From Methylobacterium cerastii (GTDB lineage Bacteria; Pseudomonadota; Alphaproteobacteria; Rhizobiales; Beijerinckiaceae), in NCBI RefSeq assembly GCF_022179125.1, contig NZ_BPQG01000034.1:1-64000 (forward strand): 64,000 nt of DNA. The letters are read 5' to 3'. The notes under the pieces were generated by a model, which was given only the letters and a program-made list of their open reading frames with translations, ran no database searches and was not told the origin of the DNA. This document shows positions 34,326 to 43,509 of the stretch, in pieces. Made by a program: the position numbers and the translations under genes. Each line of letters starts with the position of its first letter. Position 1 is the first letter of the stretch.

Positions 34326-35297
34326 GTGAAGCGGATCCTGGTCACGGGGGCGGCCGGCTTCGTCGGGCAGCACGCGCTCGCGGCGCTCTCGGCCGCAAGC
34401 GGGCCGGCGGACCGGATCCTCGGGATCGGCCGCGGCAGCCCGGACGTGCTGCCGGAGCGCGTCGCCTACGAGACGGTCGACCTGCTGGACGAGCCGGCGC
34501 TGAATGCCTGCCTCGCCGCGTTCCGGCCGACCGACGTGCTGCATCTGGCCGCGATGGCCTCGGTGCAGCAATCGGCGGACGCGCCGGGCGAGACCTGGCG
34601 GGTCAACCTCGTCGGGCTTTTGAACCTCGCCGAGGCGGTGGTGCGATCCGCGCCCGGCGCGGGCTTCCTGTTCGTGAGTTCGGGTGAGGTCTACGGCCGG
34701 GCGTTCCTCTCCGGGCGCCCGCTGACCGAGGAGGCGGCGCCCGACCCGCAGGGACCTTACGCCCGCTCGAAGTGGTTCGGCGAGACGATCCTGCGCGACG
34801 TGCTGGCGCGGACGGGCGTGCGGCTGGTGATCCTGCGGCCGTTCAACCAGGTCGGCGCCGGCCAGGACGAGCGCTTCGTGCTGCCGTCCTTCGCCGGCCA
34901 GATCGCGCGGATCGAGGCCGGCCTGGTGCCGCCGGTGCTGGAGGTGGGCAACCTCGCCGCCGAGCGCGACTTCCTGCCGGTGGGCGACGTGGTGCGGGCC
35001 TATGCCGAGCTGATCGCCCGCGGCGTGGACATCGCCGACGGGTCGGTGTTCAACGTCGCCTCGGGGCGGCCGCGCAGCATCGCGAGCGTGGTGTCGGACC
35101 TGCGCCGGCACGCACGGGTCGCGTTCGAGGTCCGGGTCGCAGCCGACCGGATGCGCGCGTCCGAGATCCCGGTGGCGGCCGGCGACGCGACCCGGCTGCG
35201 CACGGCGACCGGCTGGACGCCCCGCGGCGACTGGGACGCCGCGATCGCCGACGTGCTCGAGCATGCGCGCGCAAGGCTGGGCCGGCCCGGACCGTGA
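34326..35297 (+). CDS. rmd: NAD-dependent sugar epimerase/reductase, likely GDP-4-keto-6-deoxymannose reductase
   Basis: The 323-aa SDR starts VKRILVTGAAGFVGQHALAA at GTG 34326. It has HLAAMASVQQS, the catalytic serine in FLFVSSGEVYG, the YARSK motif (Tyr-Lys) and LRPFNQVGAGQDERFVLPSF, a pattern shared with RmlD/Rmd-type 4-ketoreductases. Placed after gmd, it most likely reduces GDP-4-keto-6-deoxymannose to GDP-D-rhamnose; an epimerase/reductase forming GDP-fucose is less likely because WcaG-type sequences differ. The precise product is inferred from context. Confidence 0.78.
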   Translation: MKRILVTGAAGFVGQHALAALSAASGPADRILGIGRGSPDVLPERVAYETVDLLDEPALNACLAAFRPTDVLHLAAMASVQQSADAPGETWRVNLVGLLNLAEAVVRSAPGAGFLFVSSGEVYGRAFLSGRPLTEEAAPDPQGPYARSKWFGETILRDVLARTGVRLVILRPFNQVGAGQDERFVLPSFAGQIARIEAGLVPPVLEVGNLAAERDFLPVGDVVRAYAELIARGVDIADGSVFNVASGRPRSIASVVSDLRRHARVAFEVRVAADRMRASEIPVAAGDATRLRTATGWTPRGDWDAAIADVLEHARARLGRPGP

Positions 35298-35354
35298 GCA
35301 CGGCCATCGAGTCGGCGAAGGGCAAGTTTAGGTCGGCAAGGAAATGAGGACGTC

Positions 35355-36785
35355 GTGAGCAGCCTGAAGTTCGGGACGAGCGGCCTGCGCGGCCTGGTGG
35401 CCGACCTCGTCGGGTGGCCGAGCTACGCCTATGCCGGCGCGTTCTTCCGCTCCGTCGGCGCCACTTCCTGCGCGAGCCGCACCGCGGTGATCGGGCGCGA
35501 CCTGCGCGACAGCAGCGCGGACATCGCCGCCACCGTCGCCACGGCGGCTGCCGCCGCGGGCTTTGCCGCGATCGATTGCGGCCCGCTTCCGACGCCGGCG
35601 CTGGCGCTGGAGGCGATCCGGCGCGGGGCCTGCGCCGTGATGGTCACCGGCAGCCACATCCCGCAGGACCGCAACGGCCTGAAGTTCTACCGGCCCGACG
35701 GCGAGATCACCAAAGCCGACGAGGCCGCCATCCTCGCCGCCCTCGGCGACGTCTCCGCGGTCGGGACGATGCCGGCGCCCGTCGCCGCGACGCCGGACCC
35801 GGACGTGGTCGAGCGCTACCGGCGCCGGTACAGTGCGGCCTTCGCGCCCGACATCCTCGCCGGCCTGCGCGTCGCCGTCTACCAGCAGAGCTCGGTCGCC
35901 CGCGACCTGCTCGCCGACTTGCTGGCAGGGTTCGGCGCCGAGGTCACGCCGGTCGGCCGCTCGGACACGTTCGTCCCGATCGACACCGAGGCGCATCGCC
36001 CGGAGGATGTGACTTACATCGCCGAGACCATGGCGTCGGGCGCCTACGACGCGCTGGTCACCACCGACGGCGACGCCGACCGACCGCTGGTGGCCGACGC
36101 CGCCGGCGGCATCCTGCGCGGCGACGTGCTCGGCCTGATCACGGGGCGGTATCTCGGCGCCGACGCGGTGGCGGTGCCCGTCACCGCGGGCTCGGCGATC
36201 GAGCGGGCCGGCGGGTTCGCGCAGGTGCTGCGCACCCGGGTCGGCTCGCCCTTCGTCATCGCCGGCATGGAGCAGGCGCAGCGCGCAGGCGCGAAGACGG
36301 TGGCCGGCTTCGAGGCGAATGGCGGCTTCCTCCTCGGGTCGGACGTAGCGCTCGGCGGATCGGTGCTGCCCGCCCTGCCGACGCGCGACGCGATGCTGCC
36401 GATCCTCGCGACGCTGGCTGCGGCCCGCGACGCCGGCCTGCCGCTGGCCGGCCTCGTCGCCGCGCTCGACGTCGGCGCGATGGCGAGCGACCGCCTGCCC
36501 GAGACGCCGCCCGAGCGCAGCGGCGCGCTCCTGCGCAGCCTCGGCGACGCGGGGTTCCGGCACACGTTCCTGAAGCCGGTCGGCGTGCCGGAGGCGGTCG
36601 ACGCGCAGGACGGGGTCCGGATCGCGCTCGACGGCGGCCGCACGATCCACTTCCGCGCCTCGGGCAACGCGCCGGAGCTGCGCTGCTACACCGAGGCGCG
36701 CACCGAAGCGGAGGCCAAGGGCCTCCTGGCCTGGGGCCTGAAGGCGGCGGCGGCGGCGATGGCGGCGCACCAGCGGGACGCGTAG
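35355..36785 (+). CDS. manB: Phosphomannomutase/phosphoglucomutase
   Basis: The 476-aa alpha-D-phosphohexomutase begins MSSLKFGTSGLRGLVADLVG. The phosphoserine loop is VTGSHIPQDRNGLKFY with the catalytic Ser100, the metal-binding loop is DGDADRP, the sugar-binding region GFEANGGFLLGSD, and the phosphate loop RASGNAPELRCY. It converts mannose-6-phosphate to mannose-1-phosphate for GDP-mannose. GTG 35355 has GAGGA five bases upstream. With gmd and rmd it supplies a GDP-sugar for the cell envelope. The GSHIP sequence replaces the more common ASHNP. Confidence 0.88.
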   Translation: MSSLKFGTSGLRGLVADLVGWPSYAYAGAFFRSVGATSCASRTAVIGRDLRDSSADIAATVATAAAAAGFAAIDCGPLPTPALALEAIRRGACAVMVTGSHIPQDRNGLKFYRPDGEITKADEAAILAALGDVSAVGTMPAPVAATPDPDVVERYRRRYSAAFAPDILAGLRVAVYQQSSVARDLLADLLAGFGAEVTPVGRSDTFVPIDTEAHRPEDVTYIAETMASGAYDALVTTDGDADRPLVADAAGGILRGDVLGLITGRYLGADAVAVPVTAGSAIERAGGFAQVLRTRVGSPFVIAGMEQAQRAGAKTVAGFEANGGFLLGSDVALGGSVLPALPTRDAMLPILATLAAARDAGLPLAGLVAALDVGAMASDRLPETPPERSGALLRSLGDAGFRHTFLKPVGVPEAVDAQDGVRIALDGGRTIHFRASGNAPELRCYTEARTEAEAKGLLAWGLKAAAAAMAAHQRDA

Positions 36786-36827
36786 GCGTCGTCGTATCCT
36801 CGGGGGCGGCCGCGCGAGGCTGGGCGA

Positions 36828-37802
36828 TCACGCGAGGCGGATCGGGGCGCCATGGGTGCGGAACGTGTTCCGGCCGGCGCGCTTGGCGGCGTAGAGCGCC
36901 GCGTCGGCGCGGGTGAAGGCATCCGCCGGCCCGCCCCCTACCAGGGCCGCGATGCCCACCGAGGCGCCGACCCGGATCGTGACGCCGCCGACCTGCATCG
37001 GCCGGCCGACCGCGCCGACGATCCGCGCCGCGAGGGCTTCGGCGGCGTCGGCCGCGCAATCGCCGCCGAGCAGGATCGCGAACTCGTCGCCGCCGATCCG
37101 CGCCACGAGGTCGGCCCGTCGGCAGAGCCCGGCCAGGCGGCGGGCCGCCTCCCGCAGGCAGGCATCGCCTGCCGCGTGGCCGAAGCCGTCGTTGACTGCT
37201 TTGAAGCCGTCGAGGTCGACCAGCACCAGCAGCCCCGCGCCGGCACGGCACAGGGCCGCAAGGCGGTCCTCGAAGCACATCCGGTTGGCCAGCCCCGTCA
37301 TCCCGTCGACCTCGGCGCGCCGGCGCGCCGCCTCGGCGGCCAGCCTCTCCTCGGTGACGTCCTGCTTGATCCCGAACAGCCGAACCGCGACGCCCGCGCG
37401 CGCCTCCACCGTAGCGGTCAGGCGAATCCAGCGGAGCTGCCCGGCGGCGGTCCGGATCTCGGCGTCGAGGCGGAAGCCGGTCCGCTCGGCGATCGCCCGC
37501 GTGCGGGCCGCCTCGAGGGCGCGGCGCGAGGCGGCCGGATAGTGCTCGAGGGTGCGCCCCCGCGACAGGGCCGTCCCGCGCGGAATCCCGAACAGGTCGT
37601 AGACGCCGGACGACCAGTCGAGGGCCTCGTCGTGCAGCCGGCATTCCCACAGGCCGATCCCGGCCGCGGCAGCGGCCTGATCGAAGCTGCGCTGGCGCTC
37701 GGCCAGCCGCTCGGCGTCCCGGCGGATCAGGCGCAGCTGCGCCTCGGCGGACCGGAGGGTCGCCGACGCCGCAGCAGCGGCATGGGTGGGCAGCCCGGTC
37801 AT
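36828..37802 (-). CDS. PAS-GGDEF diguanylate cyclase
   Basis: The 324-aa cytoplasmic protein has a short coiled N-terminus, a PAS domain (about residues 35-155, ending GIKQDVTEERL) and a GGDEF domain (about 165-315) with the intact active site ARIGGDEFAIL. An I-site (RRAD, five residues before GGDEF) is present, so product inhibition by c-di-GMP is expected. It makes c-di-GMP from two GTP, controlling motility versus attachment. ATG 37802 was chosen; a GTG 33 bases upstream is possible. It converges on manB. Confidence 0.92.
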   Translation of the reverse strand: MTGLPTHAAAAASATLRSAEAQLRLIRRDAERLAERQRSFDQAAAAAGIGLWECRLHDEALDWSSGVYDLFGIPRGTALSRGRTLEHYPAASRRALEAARTRAIAERTGFRLDAEIRTAAGQLRWIRLTATVEARAGVAVRLFGIKQDVTEERLAAEAARRRAEVDGMTGLANRMCFEDRLAALCRAGAGLLVLVDLDGFKAVNDGFGHAAGDACLREAARRLAGLCRRADLVARIGGDEFAILLGGDCAADAAEALAARIVGAVGRPMQVGGVTIRVGASVGIAALVGGGPADAFTRADAALYAAKRAGRNTFRTHGAPIRLA

Positions 37803-38057
37803 GCGGTGGGCGACGCCGCCTTGCGGGAGCCGCACCACGGGTTCGCTTCGGAGATTGCCACGCGATCCTCTCGGCGGACCGGAGCGAGCACAGGGAACGT
37901 CCCGGCATCCACGGTTCGATTCGGCACAGCCTAAGCGCAAGCCGGTGAACGGATCGTCAATCCTGATGACCGTCGCCGCTGCACGGTGCCGGCGGACACC
38001 CTATATGATCGTGCGGATGGCCCGGCGCGGGCCGATGGCGAGCGGCGGGTCGGACAC

Positions 38058-38561
38058 GTGGGCAGGATCGGACGATACGGTGCGGGCGTCCTGGTGCTGG
38101 CCGTCACGGCGTTGCTGGCCGGCTGCGCCACCGACACGCAGACGACCTCGGCGCTGCCGAGCCTCTACCTGCCGCTGTCGAACGACGCCGCCCACGTCGA
38201 CACCGAAGCCGCCCGCGACATGATCTCGGCCTATCGCCGCGGCCGCGGCGAAGCGGCCCTCACCCTCGATCCGCAATTGCAGAAGCTCGCCGAGGCCGAG
38301 GCCGCGTCGATGGCGCTCGCCGACCGGCCGAGCAAGGCGCAGACCGTGAAGGGCGCGGTGGAGCGCCTCGGCTTCTCCTCGGCCAACGCCAACCTGTCGG
38401 CCGGCTACCACACCCTCGCCGAGGCCTTCTCCGGCTGGCGCGACAGTCCGCCCCACAACGCGGTGATGCTCGATCCGAAGGCCGCGCGGATGGGCATCGC
38501 CACCGCCTACGCGCCCGGCTCGAAGTACAAGGTCTACTGGGCGCTGCTGACCGCGAAATAA
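38058..38561 (+). CDS. CAP/SCP-domain lipoprotein
   Basis: The 167-aa product from GTG 38058 has a lipoprotein signal peptide with lipobox LLAGC (Cys23). A CAP-like domain follows: DTEAARDMISAYRRGRGEAAL, LDPQLQKLAEAEAASMA, LSAGYHTLAEAFSGWRDSPP with HNAVMLDPKAARMGIA. CAP proteins occur in secreted and outer-membrane-attached forms; their bacterial role is poorly known. It lies 37 bases before the TAXI binding protein on the same strand, so it may be cotranscribed. Confidence 0.8.
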   Translation: MGRIGRYGAGVLVLAVTALLAGCATDTQTTSALPSLYLPLSNDAAHVDTEAARDMISAYRRGRGEAALTLDPQLQKLAEAEAASMALADRPSKAQTVKGAVERLGFSSANANLSAGYHTLAEAFSGWRDSPPHNAVMLDPKAARMGIATAYAPGSKYKVYWALLTAK

Positions 38562-38598
38562 CGGCTCGCCGTCCCGGCAGGCCGATCCGGAGGATGCG

Positions 38599-39540
38599 AT
38601 GCCGCCGACACGCGTCCTGCTCGCCCTGTGCCTGTTCGCGCTGCTGGCGCCGTCGGTGCGGGCCGATCCGCTCCGCCTCGTCCTCGGCACCGCCACCCCC
38701 GGCGGCGGCTTTCCGGCCTACGGCGCAGTGTTCGCCGCCGCCCTCCACGAGGTCGATCCGGACCTCACCATCGAGACCCAGGCCACCGGCGGCTCGGCCG
38801 AGAACGTCGGGCTGCTGCGCGCCGGCGCCGTCGACCTCGCCCTGGTGCAGGGGGAGGTCGCCTACCCGGCGCTGGCGGAGAAGGACGCGCCGCGCCTCAC
38901 GGTGGTCGCGCCGATGTACGCCACCCCCGGCCTTCTCGTCGTCGCTGCTGCGAGCCCCGTGCGGACGCTGGCGGACCTCGCCGGCAAGCCGGTGGCGCTC
39001 GGCACACGCAATTCCGGGCTGACGGCGATGGGCCGCGCGGTGCTCACCGCCTCGGGCCTCGACCCGGAGCGCGACGTCGTCCCGATCCTGCTGGCCCATG
39101 CCGGCGACGGCCCGGCCCTGGTCGCCGACGGGCGCGCGGCCGGGCTCTGGGGCGGCGGGATCGGCTGGCCGGGCTTCATGGCGGTGGCGGCGCTGCCCGG
39201 CGGGGCCCGCTTCGTCGGACCGGCGCCGGAGGCGATCAACCGGGCGCTCGCCGCCAGCCCGTCGCTCCGCCGCATGACCGTGCCGGCCGGCAGCTTCCGC
39301 GGCCAGGACGCGGCGATCGACACCGTCGGATCGTGGAGCCTCGTCCTCGCGCGGCCCGGCCTCGACCCGGAGGCGGCCCACCGGCTGGTGGCGGCAATCG
39401 ACCGGGCGGGCGCGGACTTGGCCCGGCGCCTGCCGCAGGGCCGCGACAGCGATCCCCGGAACCTCTCCGGCGCGGTGCCGGCCGAAAACCTCAACCCGGG
39501 GACGGCGCGCTACCTGCGCGAGGTCGGCGCGGCACGCTGA
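38599..39540 (+). CDS. TAXI-family TRAP transporter solute-binding protein
   Basis: The 313-aa protein has a signal peptide (ending APSVRA) and the TAXI pattern: LGTATPGGGFPAYGAVFAAA, then TIETQATGGSAENVGLLRAG and VDLALVQGEVAY, and later LADLAGKPVALGTRNSGLTA. TAXI proteins bind substrates such as glutamate or aromatic and C4 acids for a fused TRAP permease; no permease gene is nearby, so it is an orphan or serves sensing. ATG 38599 has GGAGG seven bases upstream. Confidence 0.85.
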   Translation: MPPTRVLLALCLFALLAPSVRADPLRLVLGTATPGGGFPAYGAVFAAALHEVDPDLTIETQATGGSAENVGLLRAGAVDLALVQGEVAYPALAEKDAPRLTVVAPMYATPGLLVVAAASPVRTLADLAGKPVALGTRNSGLTAMGRAVLTASGLDPERDVVPILLAHAGDGPALVADGRAAGLWGGGIGWPGFMAVAALPGGARFVGPAPEAINRALAASPSLRRMTVPAGSFRGQDAAIDTVGSWSLVLARPGLDPEAAHRLVAAIDRAGADLARRLPQGRDSDPRNLSGAVPAENLNPGTARYLREVGAAR

Positions 39541-39630
39541 CCGTCCGATCTCGAGCAGGCTCTCGGCTTCGGGAGGGGCATCGTCTCGACGCACGCCGTC
39601 AGTCACCGCGCGTGAAGATGTTCCGGCCGT

Positions 39631-39718
39631 CGTCATTCTGGGGCTGCGAAGTGGAGCCCGGAATCCAGAGCCTACGACGAAACCAGGTCCGACACCGCCG
39701 GCGGTCCCGGAATGACGG
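39631..39718. repeat. Dispersed palindromic repeat, copy A (shortened)
   Basis: The ends CGTCATTCTGG and CCGGAATGACGG are inverted repeats, with GAGCCCGGAATCCAGAG in the left arm. It matches three other copies in this window (42017-42131, 46476-46590, 50263-50377) but is about 27 bases shorter, having lost part of the right arm. The rest of this 558-base gap (39541-40098) has no recognised gene and holds the ndvA promoter region. Confidence 0.75.
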
Positions 39719-40098
39719 TGCTGGAGGAGGTGGCCTCAGGCCGAGCCGGCGCGGGCGCTGCCGAACATGACGCCCGACGCGAGAATTCGCCCGCATGCGC
39801 CGTTCGCGCGCTTGTGAACCGCTCGGGCGCGGGGTTAGGAAATCTTGCTGAACGAACCGTAAAGACGGCCCGCCCCCGCGGCGGCTCCGTCAGGCGCCGT
39901 TCAGCCAACCCCTGGCATAAGCCCCATCGCGCCAAGCGTTTGGGAGCCCGGAGTTCGGGACGTCCCACTTGACCGTCCGCACGATCGGACGGGGCGCGAC
40001 GGAATGAGGAGGCCGGGCCGCAACCGCGGACCGGTTCGGGGAAGAAGCGCGCGGGACCCGGGCAACACGGGGCGTGCAGAGGTCGGTTCGGAGCTGAC

Positions 40099-41883
40099 AT
40101 GTCGCTGTTTCGTCTCTACGCGCGCGTCCTGAGCCTTCTGGGCCACGACAAGCGGCTCGCCGTCGGCCTCGGCTTCGCCAACGTGGCTCTGGCGGTGGCG
40201 GCGTTCGCCGAGCCGCTGATCATGGGCCGCATCATCGACGGGCTCACCCACCTCAAGCGCGGCGGCAACGGCCTGCAGACCATGCTGCCGCTGATCGGCG
40301 CGTGGGTGGCGTTCGGCTTCTTCACCATCGCGGCGGGCGTCGCCATCGCGCTCCACGCCGACCGGCTGGCCCACCGCAACCGCCTCTCGACGATGGCGAA
40401 CTACTTCGAGCACGTCCTCGACCTGCCGCTCGCCTTCCACTCGGCCAACCATTCCGGCCGCGTGCTGAAGGCGATGCTGGAAGGCACAAACGGCATGTCG
40501 ACCCTGTGGCTCGGCTTCTTCCGCGACCACTTCGCGGCCCTGGTCTCGCTGGGCGTGCTGCTGCCGATGACGCTGTTCGTGAACTGGCAGCTCGGCTCGA
40601 TCCTGCTCGTGCTGGTGCTGGTGTTCACCGCGCTGACCACCTTCGTCATGCGCCGCACCGAGACCCTGCAGGGCGAGGTCGAGTTCTACAATTCGGGCCT
40701 CGCCGCGCACGCCTCCGACGCGCTCGGCAACGTCGCCGTGATCCAGTCCTTCACCCGTGCCAAAGCCGAGAAGGACGCGATGCGCGACATCATCGGCAAC
40801 CTGCTCGCCGCGCAGATCCCGGTCCTGTCCTGGTGGGCGCTGGCCAACGTCGCGACCCGCGCCTCGGCCACCATCACCATGACCGCGGTGTTCGTCACCG
40901 GCATCATGCTCTACCAGGCCGGCTCGACCACCGTCGGCGAGGTCGTGGCCTTCATGAGCCTCGCCACCGCCTTGGTGACCCGCCTCGACCACGTGGTCGG
41001 CTTCGTCAACGGCCTGTTCCAGCAGGCCCCGAAGATCGCCGAGTTCTTCACCATCTTCGATACGGTGCCGGCCGTCCGCGACCGCGCGCACGCGGTCCAG
41101 GTCGCCCGCTTCGAGGGCGAGGTCGAGTTCGACGCCGTCGGCTTCTCTTACGACGGCCGCCGCAAGGCGCTCGACGGGGTGTCGTTCTCGGCGCGCGCCG
41201 GCGAGACCGTGGCGCTCGTCGGCACCACCGGCTCGGGCAAGTCGACTACGCTCGGCCTGCTCCACCGCAGCTTCGACCCCGGCGCCGGCGCGATCCGCAT
41301 CGACGGGATGGACATCCGCGACGTCGGCGTCTCGTCGCTGCGCCACAACATCGGCGTGGTGTTCCAGGAGCCGATGCTGTTCGCCCGCTCGATCCGCGAG
41401 AACCTCCAGGTCGGCCGCCCGGACGCCACCGACGCCGAGATGCTCGACGCGCTGGAGCGCGCCCAGGCCTCCGCCTTCATGGCGCGCCAGCCCGACGGCC
41501 TCGACACGGTGATCGGCGAGCGCGGTCGCTCGCTCTCGGGCGGCGAGCGCCAGCGGCTCTCGATCGCCCGGGCGATCCTGAAGAACCCGCCGATCCTGAT
41601 CCTCGACGAGGCGACGAGCGCGCTGGACGCCGCCACCGAACGCCGCCTGCAGGGCGCGCTGGAAGCCGTGATGGAGGGCCGCACCACCTTCGTCATCGCC
41701 CACCGCCTCGCGACGATCCGCAACGCCGACCGCATCCTGGTCTTCCACGAGGGCCGCATCGTCGAGAGCGGCACCTTCGACGGCTTGGTCGCCCAGAACG
41801 GCCGCTTCGCCGAACTCGCCCGGGCGCAGTTCATGGCAGCCGAGGCCGACGAGGAAGAGGCGGTGCTGGCGCTGGCGGCGTGA
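40099..41883 (+). CDS. ndvA: Cyclic beta-1,2-glucan exporter (ABC transporter, permease fused to ATPase)
   Basis: The 594-aa half-transporter starts MSLFRLYARVLSLLGHDKRL and has about six membrane spans in residues 20-320. The ATPase has Walker A VGTTGSGKST (about 375-384), Q-loop VVFQEPMLFARSIREN, signature LSGGERQRLSIARAIL, Walker B ILILDEATSALDA and the H-loop VIAHRLATI. N-terminal sequence and length match NdvA/ChvA, which export cyclic beta-1,2-glucan to the periplasm in Rhizobiales for osmoadaptation and plant interaction. The glucan synthase gene (ndvB) is not in the window. Confidence 0.9.
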   Translation: MSLFRLYARVLSLLGHDKRLAVGLGFANVALAVAAFAEPLIMGRIIDGLTHLKRGGNGLQTMLPLIGAWVAFGFFTIAAGVAIALHADRLAHRNRLSTMANYFEHVLDLPLAFHSANHSGRVLKAMLEGTNGMSTLWLGFFRDHFAALVSLGVLLPMTLFVNWQLGSILLVLVLVFTALTTFVMRRTETLQGEVEFYNSGLAAHASDALGNVAVIQSFTRAKAEKDAMRDIIGNLLAAQIPVLSWWALANVATRASATITMTAVFVTGIMLYQAGSTTVGEVVAFMSLATALVTRLDHVVGFVNGLFQQAPKIAEFFTIFDTVPAVRDRAHAVQVARFEGEVEFDAVGFSYDGRRKALDGVSFSARAGETVALVGTTGSGKSTTLGLLHRSFDPGAGAIRIDGMDIRDVGVSSLRHNIGVVFQEPMLFARSIRENLQVGRPDATDAEMLDALERAQASAFMARQPDGLDTVIGERGRSLSGGERQRLSIARAILKNPPILILDEATSALDAATERRLQGALEAVMEGRTTFVIAHRLATIRNADRILVFHEGRIVESGTFDGLVAQNGRFAELARAQFMAAEADEEEAVLALAA

Positions 41884-42016
41884 ACGAGGACCGTTACGCG
41901 GATGCGGGGCCGGGCCGAGAGGTCCGGCCTCGTGCGTTCGGAGCTGCCGGCCACTCCTCTTCTGCAAGACGGCATGTGATTCCGACACCTCTCGTTTTCG
42001 GCTTCCGCATCCTCCC

Positions 42017-42131
42017 CGTCCTCCCGGGGCCCCGAAGGCGAGCCCGGGATCCAGAACCGGAGGTCATGCTCCAGTCTGCGCCGTCGGCGGCTCTGGATCC
42101 CGGGTTCTGCTGCGCAACCCCGGGATGACGG
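42017..42131. repeat. Dispersed palindromic repeat, copy B
   Basis: A 115-base element with CGTCCTCCCGGGG at one end and CCCCGGGATGACGG at the other, and GAGCCCGGGATCCAGA facing TCTGGATCCCGGGTTC. The central bases differ from the other copies while the arms agree, as expected of a palindrome-selected repeat. It lies after ndvA. Confidence 0.8.
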
Positions 42132-42234
42132 CGCGGGTGCGGTTCGCTTCGACGAGCGCTGGGAATCCGGCAGGCTCGCGGTGGAGGGGAGTGGCGCGGA
42201 CCATCGCCGCGACAGGTCCTGATCGGCTGACGCC

Positions 42235-42275
42235 CAAAGAAAAACGGCCCGCCGCCCGTTTCGGGGAGGCGGGCC
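42235..42275 (-). terminator. Rho-independent terminator of the BrkB gene
   Basis: Arms GGCCCGCC (42246-42253) and GGCGGGCC (42268-42275) enclose a 14-base loop. On the minus strand the stem is followed by GTTTTTCTTT (plus-strand AAAGAAAAAC at 42236-42245). It lies 79 bases after the BrkB-like gene stop in that gene's direction. Confidence 0.8.
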
Positions 42276-42353
42276 GGATAAGGTTTCGGATCACATGGAG
42301 TCTCGTGGCAAACAGCCCGGATCGGACTCGGTTCCCGGCAAAGCGTCTCGGCT

Positions 42354-43229
42354 CTAGGGGTGCGCTTGGCGCGCCAGCATCCGGGCCCGGAGCCGGGCGC
42401 GACGGGCCGCGATCACCGTGCCGTTGATCTCGCCGCCGAACAGGAACATCGCCGCGAGCCAGTAGAGGAACACCAGGAACACCATCGCGGTGGCCAGCCC
42501 CCCGTAGGTGGAGGCGTAGGCGGTCGAGAAGCGGTCGAGGTAGTATCCGAAGCCGAGGCCGGCGAAGAACCACAGCAGCAGCGTCACCCCGATGCCCGGC
42601 AGCACCGCCAGGAACGAGCGCCGGCCGGCGGCGACGAACTTGTGGGCGATGATCAGCACCATGGCCAGCAGCAGCGCCGTGATGCCGATGCGCGCGATCG
42701 CCACGGTGAGGCCGAGGGGCTCCAGCCCCGGCGCGACCAGGACGACGTTGCGCCAGATCAGAGGCCCCAGCACCACCAGCAGCGCGAAGGCCAGCATCGC
42801 GAAGGCGCCGCAGACGACGTAGCCGATCGATTCGAGGCGCGTCAGCCACCACGGCCGCATCTCGCGTAGGCCGTAGGCGCGGTTCAAACCTACCCGCAGG
42901 CTCTCGACGCCCGAGGACGAGAAGTACAGCGCCAGCACCGCGCCCAACGTCAGGACCCCGCCGCGCTGCTCGGTGAGCACCCGGTGGACCTCGCCGACGA
43001 TCGGCTTGGCGACCTCCCGGGGCCAGGCGTCGAAGATCAGTACGCCGGCCTCGTCCGCCAGGGACTTGGTGCCGAGCAGGCCCGCGAGCGCCGCGAGCAG
43101 GATCAGGAACGGGAACAGTGAGGTCAGGATCGACAGGGCGATGTGGCTCGCGATCGCCCAGCCGTCATGGGACACGAAGCGCTGCGCGGCGATGCCCGCG
43201 ACCTCGAGGGCGGTGCGGAGGGGCTTCAT
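42354..43229 (-). CDS. YihY/BrkB family inner-membrane protein
   Basis: The 291-aa protein has about six membrane spans (for example HIALSILTSLFPFLILLAAL, VVCGAFAMLAFALLVVLGPL and ITALLLAMVLIIAHKF). Conserved family signatures include SSSGVESLRVGLNRAYG (about residues 104-120) and GLATAMVFLVFLYWLAAMFL with FGGEINGTV near the end. Once called a ribonuclease BN, the family is now viewed as membrane transporters or envelope factors of unknown substrate. ATG 43229 gives the expected short N-terminus; the frame continues upstream without protein-like sequence. Confidence 0.88.
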   Translation of the reverse strand: MKPLRTALEVAGIAAQRFVSHDGWAIASHIALSILTSLFPFLILLAALAGLLGTKSLADEAGVLIFDAWPREVAKPIVGEVHRVLTEQRGGVLTLGAVLALYFSSSGVESLRVGLNRAYGLREMRPWWLTRLESIGYVVCGAFAMLAFALLVVLGPLIWRNVVLVAPGLEPLGLTVAIARIGITALLLAMVLIIAHKFVAAGRRSFLAVLPGIGVTLLLWFFAGLGFGYYLDRFSTAYASTYGGLATAMVFLVFLYWLAAMFLFGGEINGTVIAARRARLRARMLARQAHP

Positions 43230-43509
43230 GCCGGCATCCCCCCTCCCCGGGTGCGCGGCAAAGGGATGTGCGGCGATCCTTCCGTCAAAACGTTTGTCAC
43301 GTGCGGCGATGCTACCCGATGGAGGATGCGTTTTCCGCATACGTGATCGCCCGCCCGCCTCCGTCAACGCGTGGAGAGGCGGGCGGGGGCGTTCGGTGCC
43401 GGGGTGAAGCCTTCGGGCAACGGCAGGCGGCCCCCTGTCCCGCAATCGGGGGCGCGAGGCGGCTTTTTCGGTTGTCACCGCGGGCGCCGCGTGCTGCCTG
43501 CGCGGCATC

